Source: Streptomyces albicerus
GTDB taxonomy: Bacteria; Actinomycetota; Actinomycetes; Streptomycetales; Streptomycetaceae
Assembly: GCF_008905045.1 (NCBI RefSeq)
Contig: NZ_VWMY01000013.1
Coordinates: forward strand, 121,306-185,305
Direction of reading: 5' to 3'
Length of the DNA: 64,000 nucleotides
Numbering within the stretch: the first letter of the stretch is position 1; each line of letters starts with the position of its first letter. This document shows, piece after piece, positions 42,932 through 50,225 of this stretch. The notes below the pieces were generated by a model. It was not told the origin of the DNA. It ran no database searches and saw only the letters and a list, made by a program, of their open reading frames with translations. The position numbers and the translations under genes are program-made.

Positions 42932-43999
42932 TCACGGTCCCGGACGGTGGTGGACCGAGGTGCGGGTGACGATATGGGTGCCCAGCAGGACGTGCTGGGC
43001 GGTACCGGGCGTCTCGCTGTTCAGCGCCAGGCGCACGGCGGTGCGGCCGAGGTCCTCGTGTGGGACCTGAACGGTGGTCAGGTCGATGTCCGCGGCCGGG
43101 GGGAGGTCGTCGAAGCCGACCATGGAGATGTCGTCGGGGATGCGCAGGCCGCGCTCGCGCAGTGCGTCGCGGGCGCCGGCGGCGATGAGGTCGTTGGCGG
43201 CGAAGATGGCCGTGAAGTCTCGTGGGCCCCTGTCGAGCCGTTCACGCATCATGCGGTGGCCCTCGCCGCGTTCCATCGTGCCGTCGACCTCGAGCCCGGG
43301 GTCGTGCGGGACGCGGTGCGTGGTCAGGGCCGCGCGGTAGCCGGCGATCCGGCTGTCGGGGGTGGTGTATCCGGTGCGGCGGCCCAGGAACAGGATGCGT
43401 CGGTGGCCGACCGAGAGCAGGTGGCTGGTGATGGCGTGGGCGCCGGCGGTGTTGTCGTACTCGACGACGATGGCCGGGACGTCGGGCCCCAGCGGAGGGC
43501 GGCCGCACAGGACGAGCTGCGAGCCGGCCCGGGCGAGGGCGCGGGCAATGCTCGCCATGCGCTCGCGGTGGGCGTCGTCGGCGACGATGTTGCCGACGAG
43601 GATCACGGCCTCGGCCTGCTCCTGCCGCATCAGGCCGATGGTGGCCAGCTCCCGCTCCGGGTCGCCGCCGGTCGTGCCGACGATGCACAGCCTGCCCTCC
43701 CGCGCGGCCTCCTCCTGCACGCCCTGCGCGACATGGGCGTAGTGCGGCGAGATGACGGAGTTGACCACGATGGCCACACTCTTGGGCCGTACTCCCGCGA
43801 GGCCTCTGGCGTGGGCGTTCGCCACGTAGTCGAGTTCGCGTACGGCACGCATGACCTTGGCGCGCGTGGAGGGGGCGCTGGGGTAGGTGCCGGACAGGAT
43901 CCGGGAGACGGTGGCGACCGAGACACCGGCGTGTCGGGCCACGTCGCGGATCGTCGCGAGGCGGGGCTGCCCGTCGTCGGGCGCGGTCCGGCGAGGCAT
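42932..43999 (-). CDS. LacI-family transcriptional regulator
   Basis: A 355-residue repressor. The N-terminal helix-turn-helix ATIRDVARHAGVSVATVSRILSG (residues about 15-37) and hinge (MRAVRELDYVANAHARGLAG) are followed by a periplasmic-binding-protein-like effector domain (TAIFAANDLIAAGARDALRERG near 270). ATG 43999 has AGGAG six bases upstream; an in-frame ATG at 44020 is weaker. It is divergent from the rhamnogalacturonan lyase gene, and two LacI-type palindromes lie between them. It probably represses the lyase gene and itself until a pectin-derived sugar binds. Confidence 0.95.
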   Translation of the reverse strand: MPRRTAPDDGQPRLATIRDVARHAGVSVATVSRILSGTYPSAPSTRAKVMRAVRELDYVANAHARGLAGVRPKSVAIVVNSVISPHYAHVAQGVQEEAAREGRLCIVGTTGGDPERELATIGLMRQEQAEAVILVGNIVADDAHRERMASIARALARAGSQLVLCGRPPLGPDVPAIVVEYDNTAGAHAITSHLLSVGHRRILFLGRRTGYTTPDSRIAGYRAALTTHRVPHDPGLEVDGTMERGEGHRMMRERLDRGPRDFTAIFAANDLIAAGARDALRERGLRIPDDISMVGFDDLPPAADIDLTTVQVPHEDLGRTAVRLALNSETPGTAQHVLLGTHIVTRTSVHHRPGP

Positions 44000-44026
44000 C
44001 CGATCTCCTGCGTCCGGCATCTACAT

Positions 44027-44038
44027 GGAAGCGTTTCC
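44027..44038. promoter_or_regulatory. LacI-type operator near the regulator start
   Basis: GGAAGCGTTTCC, one mismatch from a perfect palindrome around a central CG, the typical LacI-family pattern. It lies about 28 bp upstream of the repressor start codon and overlaps the region where its promoter should be, so autoregulation is likely. Confidence 0.6.
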
Positions 44039-44148
44039 GCTTGAGGGTCGCGCATACGGTCAGGTGCGTCAACACCGGTGAACTCCAAGGACGTTGACTC
44101 TTGTGCAACCTTGACGCGTACTCATCACGGTGCTTCCATCACAGGCGT

Positions 44149-44162
44149 GTAAACGGTTTAAC
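44149..44162. promoter_or_regulatory. LacI-type operator upstream of the lyase gene
   Basis: GTAAACGGTTTAAC contains the palindrome TAAAC-G-GTTTA. It lies about 90 bp upstream of the lyase start and would block its promoter when bound. Confidence 0.6.
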
Positions 44163-44250
44163 TCTCCGGGGTTTCCGGCCCGGGACGAGGGCGGGCACCC
44201 AGTCCCTGCGCTCCCAAAACAGCAACCGCGAGCCGCACCAGGAGGTTGTC

Positions 44251-46236
44251 ATGCACATGAAGTTGCGTCGGCGGGTCGCCGCCCATCGGGTTCCCCTTGC
44301 CATCTCGGCGGTCCTGGCCGTCTTCGCCGCGCTGGCCACCGGCCCGGCGAGCCCCGCCCCGCCCAGCGCGACCGCAGCCACTGCCCCTGCCGCAACGGCA
44401 GCCGGCGATGCGACGGTGCAGGCCGGGCGCGTGATGGAGAATCTCGGTCGTGGGGTCGTGGCGGTGCGTTCCGGCAACACCCAGGTCCTGGTCTCCTGGC
44501 GGCTGTTGGGGCTCGACCCGGAGGGCATCGGCTTCAACGTGTACCGGTCCACCGGCGGCGGCGCGTACGTCAAAGTCAACGCCGGCGTCCTGACGGGCGG
44601 GACCAACTACGTGGACTCCACAGCCGACTTGACGCGGTCCAACAGCTACCGCGTCGCCCCGGTCGTCGGCGGGCAGGAGCAAGCGCCCAGCGGGGCCTTC
44701 ACGCTGACGGCCAATCACGCCGCGGAGCCTGTCGTCCGCCTGCCGTTGCGCTCCGGTGGTCCGGTGAAGTTCGTCTGGGTCGGCGACCTCGACGGCGACG
44801 GCGAGTACGACTACGTACTGGACCGGCAGACCTCTCCCCAGAAGCTCGAGGCCTACAGCAGCCGCGGGCAGTTCCTCTGGGAGGTCGACATGGGGCCGAA
44901 CAGTCAGAACCAGGACAACATCGAACCGGGGTCGTCCGCGATCGATCTGGGCCACTGGGACGGCGTCACGGTCTACGACTTCGACAGCGACGGCCGCGCG
45001 GAGGTCGCCGTCCGGATCGCCGACGGGGTCAAGTTCGGGGACGGGACGACCTGGACGCACGCGGACGACTCACGTCAGTTCATGGCCGTTCTCGACGGCC
45101 GGACCGGAGCACTGCGCAACTGGTCCGCCGTACCGACCACTTACCTGGGCGACGGTCCGATGGCCGCACGTCTCGGAGTGGCGTATCTCAATGGCACGAC
45201 GCCGAGCCTGGTCGCCTTCATGAAGAACCGGCGCGACGACGGGGCCTTCAACCTGATGATGGGCGCCTGGAAGTTCGACGGCGACTCGCTGGACCGCCAG
45301 TGGACGTGGGAGCGCGGCAACCAGGACGCGCCCGACGGGCACAACACCCGTGCCATCGACGTCAACGGTGACGGGACGGACGAGGTCGCCGAGATCGGAT
45401 TCGTGCTGAACGGCAACGGCTCCTTGCGCTACTCGATGGCACCCCAGGGCATCATCCACGGCGACCGCTTCCACATCGCGGACATGGATCCCAGCCGGCC
45501 CGGCCTGGAGGGCTACGGCGTGCAGCAGGACAACCCGAGCGGCCTGCTCGAGTACTACTACGACGCCGCGAACGGCTCCGTCATCTGGAAGCACAACGGT
45601 GGCCCCGCCGACGTCGGACGCGGCATGGCGGGCGACGTCGACCCGCGCTTCCCCGGCATGGAGGTCTGGTCCTTCTCGGGCCTGTACAACGCGCCCGCCA
45701 ACAGGCTCACCGAACCGAACACATCACTGCGCCCATGGCCGCAGCTGGGCCTGTGGTGGGACGGTGACCTCACCATGGAGCTGCTCAACGACGGCAAGAT
45801 CGAGAAGTGGGACCCGGCGCGCCCGACGTCGAGCGGCAGCCTGCCCCGGCTGGTCAGCACCTGGAACTACGGCGCGGTCGACGCCGCCCAGGGTGTGCAG
45901 CCCACCTTCGTCGGCGACATCCTCGGCGACTGGCGCGAGGAGGCCGTGTACACCAACGCGTCCTACGACGAGTTGATCATCTTCTCCACGAACCAGCCGA
46001 CGAACACCCGGTTGTACACGCTCGCGCACAACCCCGCCTACCGGAACGCCATGACGTTCAAGGGGTACCTGCAGTCCCACCACGTCGACTACTTCCTAGG
46101 AGCCGGCATGGCTGGGCCGCCCCGGCCGAACATCACCTACGCGGGAGGCGGTTCCGCCACCGCCACCGGCACCGGCACCGGCACCGGCACCGGCACCGCG
46201 GGAGCATCGGTCCGTACGGCCGGCTCCCGCAGGTAG
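44251..46236 (+). CDS. Secreted rhamnogalacturonan lyase (PL11)
   Basis: A 661-residue exported enzyme that cleaves the rhamnogalacturonan I backbone of pectin by beta-elimination. The signal peptide is RRRVAAHRVPLAISAVLAVF and following Ala-rich residues. An immunoglobulin-like domain (RLLGLDPEGIGFNVYRSTGG) precedes an eight-bladed propeller with Ca-binding Asp-rich loops (VGDLDGDGEYDYVLDRQT, YDFDSDGRAEVAVR, DVNGDGTDEVAEIG), as in YesW/YesX. It ends just after a (Thr-Gly)6 linker, which in other streptomycete glycanases leads to a carbohydrate-binding domain that is absent here. GGAGG precedes ATG 44251. Confidence 0.93.
   Translation: MHMKLRRRVAAHRVPLAISAVLAVFAALATGPASPAPPSATAATAPAATAAGDATVQAGRVMENLGRGVVAVRSGNTQVLVSWRLLGLDPEGIGFNVYRSTGGGAYVKVNAGVLTGGTNYVDSTADLTRSNSYRVAPVVGGQEQAPSGAFTLTANHAAEPVVRLPLRSGGPVKFVWVGDLDGDGEYDYVLDRQTSPQKLEAYSSRGQFLWEVDMGPNSQNQDNIEPGSSAIDLGHWDGVTVYDFDSDGRAEVAVRIADGVKFGDGTTWTHADDSRQFMAVLDGRTGALRNWSAVPTTYLGDGPMAARLGVAYLNGTTPSLVAFMKNRRDDGAFNLMMGAWKFDGDSLDRQWTWERGNQDAPDGHNTRAIDVNGDGTDEVAEIGFVLNGNGSLRYSMAPQGIIHGDRFHIADMDPSRPGLEGYGVQQDNPSGLLEYYYDAANGSVIWKHNGGPADVGRGMAGDVDPRFPGMEVWSFSGLYNAPANRLTEPNTSLRPWPQLGLWWDGDLTMELLNDGKIEKWDPARPTSSGSLPRLVSTWNYGAVDAAQGVQPTFVGDILGDWREEAVYTNASYDELIIFSTNQPTNTRLYTLAHNPAYRNAMTFKGYLQSHHVDYFLGAGMAGPPRPNITYAGGGSATATGTGTGTGTGTAGASVRTAGSRR
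46165..46198 (+). repeat. ACCGGC hexanucleotide repeat in the lyase linker
   Basis: Five full ACCGGC units plus a partial one, encoding Thr-Gly repeats at the end of the lyase. The unit is in frame, so length variation is tolerated. Confidence 0.9.
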
Positions 46237-46268
46237 GCCCCGGGGACAAAGGCCCCGTTGGCCTGAAA

Positions 46269-46300
46269 CTGAGGCGGGGCCCCGTGGCGCCCCGCCTCAG
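46269..46300. terminator. Shared terminator between convergent genes
   Basis: CTGAGGCGGGG / CCCCGCCTCAG, 11-bp stem with a ten-base loop, between the lyase and the SMP-30-like gene that converge on it. Confidence 0.8.
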
Positions 46301-46317
46301 GCTCGTTGCCCTCCGTC

Positions 46318-47271
46318 TCAGATCGAGACGGCGACGCCCGTGAAAGTCGTCTCCGGTGTCTGCGGGCTCGTGAAGCGCGCGTTGACCAGGTACAGGCGGT
46401 TGCCGAAGCGGGCCGCGGTGGTGGGGACGTCGAAGCGGGGGTCCGTGATCGTCCCGGTGAGGGTGGCCGTCGTGGCCTTGGCGTCCAGGTGGAACACGCT
46501 GATGAGGTTCAGGCGGTTCTGGACCACGTACAGGGTGCGGCCTATGCGGTAGAGCCCGTCGCCGTTGACGACGTCGGCCGCGCCCACCAGCGTGATCTTG
46601 GTCGCGTGGCCCGTCTTGAGGTTCACGTTGTACAGCTCGCCCGGCGTGCTCTTGACGACGATCAGGGCGCGGCCGTCGGGGGTGCCGACGATGCCGTTGG
46701 CGTTGTTGGCGTTGGGGGTCTGGACCCAGTCGCCGGTGAGCGGCAGGGCGCGTACGTCTCCGGATCGGCCGCGCGGTACTCCGTAGAGCGCGGCGTCGCG
46801 TGAGTCGGTGAACCAGGCCCGGTCGCCGAGCAGGGTGACGTCGTTGATGAAGTGGCCTGTGGGGTCGGTCAGTTGGTACGTCTTTATGAGCTCGCCCGTG
46901 CGGGAGTCGTGGATCCTCGCGACTCCGGTGTTCCCGGCGACGTACAGCAGACCGTCGTGGTCCAGCTTCAGGCCGACCGCGATCAGGCCGGTGCCGCCCG
47001 CGAAGAGGATCTTGCCCTCGCCGGTGCGCAGGTCGGTGCGGTAGATGGCGCCGTTGGCGCGCGAGCCCATGTAGGCGTACGGCTTTCTGCCGATGGCGAT
47101 GCCCTCGGGGAGGAAGCCGTCGGGGAGCGGGAACTCGGTCGGCCATGTGGCGGTGGCGGCAGTGGCGGTGGCGGCGTTCGCCGTACCCGCGCCGGTCGCG
47201 ACCGCGAACGCGGTGAGGGCGGCGCCACCGAGGAGGGTGCGCCGGGAGGGGTGGGAGTGATTGCGGGTCAT
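46318..47271 (-). CDS. Tat-exported SMP-30/gluconolactonase-like beta-propeller
   Basis: A 317-residue secreted protein. The N-terminus RNHSHPSRRTLLGGAALTAF is a twin-arginine signal peptide ending near residue 33. The mature part is a six-bladed propeller of the SMP-30/gluconolactonase/LRE-like group (FLPEGIAIG, GLKLDHDGLLYVAGN, NNANGIVGTPDGRALIVV, NGDGLYRIGRTLYVVQN). It may bind or hydrolyse a lactone or sugar outside the cell, but catalytic metal residues are not certain. GGAGG lies nine bases upstream of ATG 47271. It converges on the pectin lyase, so a shared plant-polymer theme is possible. Confidence 0.92.
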   Translation of the reverse strand: MTRNHSHPSRRTLLGGAALTAFAVATGAGTANAATATAATATWPTEFPLPDGFLPEGIAIGRKPYAYMGSRANGAIYRTDLRTGEGKILFAGGTGLIAVGLKLDHDGLLYVAGNTGVARIHDSRTGELIKTYQLTDPTGHFINDVTLLGDRAWFTDSRDAALYGVPRGRSGDVRALPLTGDWVQTPNANNANGIVGTPDGRALIVVKSTPGELYNVNLKTGHATKITLVGAADVVNGDGLYRIGRTLYVVQNRLNLISVFHLDAKATTATLTGTITDPRFDVPTTAARFGNRLYLVNARFTSPQTPETTFTGVAVSI

Positions 47272-47507
47272 GGTTCCGGGCCTCCGTGGAAAGTGGGGGT
47301 CGGAGCGGGCAACTCGCTCAGGAACTCGGGGACCGCTGCTGCAACTCCGTTTGCGGTTCCATTCGTTCGAAACGTCCGCTCAGCACTCGCCCATCTTGGC
47401 TCACCACCCGTAGCCGCTCCCCCCGTACGCCGGGTATCGACAGAGGATCGACAGCTTCCTGAACATCGGCGGGTTGTTCCTGCGCATGCCGTTCACCGAC
47501 GCCGAGT

Positions 47508-48410
47508 TCAGCCGTTCCAGCTCTCGTCGTACGGGTCTCGCGGCGCCGATACCGGTTTGGCCTGGGTTACTTCGAGGAACGGGATGATGCCGTCGTTCAC
47601 CGGGTCCTTCGTCTGTTTGGCGGTGTAGGTGCCGGTGACCTCGAGCCAGCTGTCGGGGCGCAGAACGGGCGGAATCCGGCCGGTCAGGCCGATCTTCACC
47701 GGCTGGGCGTCGGCGGCGCAGCAGCTGAGGGCCATGCGGACCAAGTACGGATTGCCGGCCCGGTCCAGGGCCAGGAAACCGGCGGTCTTGATGCGGCGGT
47801 CGGTGAGGGAGCGGCCGTGGTCGTACGCCGCTCGGCCCGCGTAGTCGACGAGGTTGAGGCGGACCGGGTCGCCCGTGGGGAGGTCGGCGAACCCCCAGGG
47901 CTGTTGCTGAAGGGCCGTACCGGTGCGCATGGCGCTGTAGGAGCCGAGGGCGGGTGGGGCCACGAGGATGAGGGCGAGGAGGGGGAGGACGAGGAGCCAG
48001 GAGATACGGGGTTCGCGGTGGGCGTGTGCCTTGGCCTGGGCGGGGACGTTCGCATGGGCATGGGCGTCGGCGCCGACATGCTCTTCTTGACCGCGGCTGC
48101 GGTCGTGGTCGTGCTCGTGCTCGTGCTCGCGGTGGTCGTCGGGCTCGCGGTCGTGCCCGGGCTCGTCCTCGTCGCCCGTACGTGCCCCTCCCGCCCCGTG
48201 CTCTTCGGACTCGTATCCCTCCGGCGTACGCGCCCCTCGCCGCTCGTACCAGACGGTCGCGACCGCCGTGGCGATCAGGACGACCCCCGCCGCCAGCAGC
48301 AACGGCTGCAACCCGGCCTTGACGTACCGCAGATACAGATCGGTGAGCCCGGCGTGCAGGATCGCTCCACCGGTGAGGAAGAGGACGGCTGCCTGGGCCT
48401 GGCGGTTCAC
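47508..48410 (-). CDS. TIGR03943-type permease partner with His-rich loop
   Basis: A 300-residue membrane protein. Two N-terminal helices (QAAVLFLTGGAILHAGL, PLLLAAGVVLIATAVATVW) and one more near 148-168 flank a cytoplasmic or external loop (about residues 70-140) very rich in His, Asp and Glu (HREHEHEHDHD, then DAHAHANVPAQAKAHAHRE). The C-terminal domain (LVRMALSCCAADAQPVKIGL) carries a Cys pair. His-rich loops of this kind bind Zn, Cu or Ni. GTG 48410 overlaps the stop of the permease gene upstream, so the pair works together, probably in metal handling. Confidence 0.9.
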   Translation of the reverse strand: MNRQAQAAVLFLTGGAILHAGLTDLYLRYVKAGLQPLLLAAGVVLIATAVATVWYERRGARTPEGYESEEHGAGGARTGDEDEPGHDREPDDHREHEHEHDHDRSRGQEEHVGADAHAHANVPAQAKAHAHREPRISWLLVLPLLALILVAPPALGSYSAMRTGTALQQQPWGFADLPTGDPVRLNLVDYAGRAAYDHGRSLTDRRIKTAGFLALDRAGNPYLVRMALSCCAADAQPVKIGLTGRIPPVLRPDSWLEVTGTYTAKQTKDPVNDGIIPFLEVTQAKPVSAPRDPYDESWNG

Positions 48411-49471
48411 AGGAGCACCGCCCCGACCAGGGCCGACACCAGGACGGCCAGCGTGAAGGTGGCGGGCGCGAACCGCAGGGCGAACTCGCGGCCGAACGTG
48501 GCGGTCTGCATGGCGAAGAGTTTCAGGTCGATCATCGGGCCGACGACGAGGAAGGTCAGCCGGGCCGTGAGGGAGAACTGGGTCAGCGACGCGGCCACGA
48601 ACGCGTCCGCCTCGGAACAGATGGAGAGGAGTACGGCCAGAACCGCCAGGGCGAGGATCGACACCACCAGGTTGTCGGCGGCGAGGCTGAGCCACTCCGC
48701 CGGGACCACCGCCTTGAGCGTGGCCGCGGCCATCGCGCCGACGACCAGGAAACCGCCCGCGTGCATCACGTCGTGCCGTACGGATCCCCAGAACGCCGCC
48801 CCCTTGCCGAGGCCGTCGGACGACGGGCGGGCCTGTGGGCGCAACCAGTCGGTACGGCCCAGTCGTTGCCACAGCCAGCCCATCGCGCAGGCCACCAACA
48901 GGCTTGCCACGAAACGGGCCAGGACCATCTGCGGTTTTCCGGGGAACGCCACAGCGGTCGCGGTCAGCACGATCGGGTTGATCGCCGGCGCGGACAGCAG
49001 GAACGCCAGCGCCGCCGCGGGCGTGACGCCCCGGCGCACCAGCGCACCGGCCACCGGCACGGACGCGCACTCGCAGCCCGGCAGCACCGCCCCGGCCATC
49101 CCGGCGACCGGCACCGCGAGGGCGGGCCGCCCCGGCAGCGCGCGGGCGAAGAACGACGGCGGGACGAACACCGCGATGACCGCCGACAGCAGCACGCCGA
49201 GCACGAGGAAGGGCAGGGCCTGCACCATCACCGCGACGAACACGGTCATCCAGCTCTGCATCACCGGCGCGGACAGCGCGCCGCGGATCGGCCCCTGAAG
49301 AGCCACCCCCACGAGCAGCAGCATGGTCAGGACGAGGGGCGAATTGAACTGCCAGCCCCGCGATTCGTCCGCCTTGCTGTCCTTACTGCGGTCCTTACTC
49401 CTGTCCTTGCCGTCCTTTTTGTTGCCCTTGGTGTCCTCAACCCGGGGCTGTGCTGTGTTGGTTGTGGTCAC
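48407..49471 (-). CDS. DUF318/UPF0718 permease
   Basis: A 354-residue permease. A Lys/Asp/Ser-rich cytoplasmic N-terminus (GNKKDGKDRSKDRSKDSK) precedes eight or so hydrophobic helices. The family motif PGCECASVPVAGALVRRG (near 132-149), repeated as LLSICSEADAFVAASL near 280, contains Cys and Glu thought to bind a metal or metalloid. It is coupled by a four-base overlap to the His-rich TIGR03943 partner. Substrate unknown; divalent metal or metalloid transport is inferred. GTG 49471 has GGAGG ten bases upstream. I searched the promoter for a Zur-type palindrome and saw none. Confidence 0.9.
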   Translation of the reverse strand: MTTTNTAQPRVEDTKGNKKDGKDRSKDRSKDSKADESRGWQFNSPLVLTMLLLVGVALQGPIRGALSAPVMQSWMTVFVAVMVQALPFLVLGVLLSAVIAVFVPPSFFARALPGRPALAVPVAGMAGAVLPGCECASVPVAGALVRRGVTPAAALAFLLSAPAINPIVLTATAVAFPGKPQMVLARFVASLLVACAMGWLWQRLGRTDWLRPQARPSSDGLGKGAAFWGSVRHDVMHAGGFLVVGAMAAATLKAVVPAEWLSLAADNLVVSILALAVLAVLLSICSEADAFVAASLTQFSLTARLTFLVVGPMIDLKLFAMQTATFGREFALRFAPATFTLAVLVSALVGAVLL

Positions 49472-49586
49472 GGGAGAGGTACCTCCGGTAGGGAAGGGCT
49501 TCGTGGGTGGGGTTCCCCTCCACCTTCAGTACGCCCATTCCGGCACAGCTTCTCATCTCGGGCTCGGGCCGGGCGCGCCCGAGGCA

Positions 49587-50096
49587 TCAGTCCCGGCGGC
49601 GCAGCGCCCGGACGATCTTGGGAAGCGCACCGCCGAGTACGAGGGCCGCCAGCGGGACGACGACGTCGACCCAGGGGTCGCGGATCGGGCGGTACGTCGC
49701 GCTGCCGTTCCGTATCTCGATGAAGCCGACGGGCTTCGCGCCGGCCCCGCCACCGCCTCCTCCGCCCTCGCCGGTCTTGGCGGCGTCCACCTCGCGGCCC
49801 ACGCCGGCCCCGAAGCCGAACCCGACCCTGGCGACGGGGATGACGGTGACGCCGTCGCCGGTCACGGGGGCGCCGTAGACGGTGGTGACCGAGGCGCGGC
49901 CGCCCAGCTTCTCGGCGAGCCGCTCCAGCAGTGCGACGGCCGGGTTGACCGTGCCGGCGTCCTCCGGCGGCAGCGCGGGGGAAGCCTCCGCAGTCTCTGT
50001 GGGCCGCTCCACAGTCTGTGCGGGCTCTGTTGTGGGCTGGTCCGCAGTTTCTGCGCTCTGTACGGACTGTTCCTGTACGGGCTCTTCGTCAGGCAT
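49587..50096 (-). CDS. GerW/YtfJ-family sporulation protein
   Basis: A 169-residue protein. An acidic Thr/Glu/Pro-rich N-terminus (residues 1-48) precedes the GerW domain: VALLERLAEKLGGRASVTTVYGAPVTGDGVTVIPVARVGFGFGAG, then a glycine run (GGGGGGGAGAKPVGFIEI). A C-terminal hydrophobic helix (VVVPLAALVLGGALPKIV) anchors it to the membrane. In Bacillus GerW affects spore germination; the Streptomyces role is unknown. It is divergent from the RCK-domain gene with 129 bp between. Confidence 0.9.
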   Translation of the reverse strand: MPDEEPVQEQSVQSAETADQPTTEPAQTVERPTETAEASPALPPEDAGTVNPAVALLERLAEKLGGRASVTTVYGAPVTGDGVTVIPVARVGFGFGAGVGREVDAAKTGEGGGGGGGAGAKPVGFIEIRNGSATYRPIRDPWVDVVVPLAALVLGGALPKIVRALRRRD

Positions 50097-50225
50097 CGCT
50101 CGTCACCATCCTTGCGGCGGCATCGTCGGCTCAGGGCCGTCAGTGTCCCGCGGAACCCGTGCCTCAACTCCCTTGCGGCAAGCCCCTGTGCAACCGCGCG
50201 TACCGGTGAGGCACTCTGTGCTGTT

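Noticed and set aside
47430..47510. Plus-strand coding-like text RIDSFLNIGGLFLRMPFTDA before the TIGR03943 gene
   Set aside because: No start and the frame dissolves into the antisense of a confident gene; possibly a gene remnant but too short to support.
49323..50225. Upstream extension of the RCK-protein frame
   Set aside because: It is antisense to the permease leader and the GerW-like gene, which have far better coding signals.
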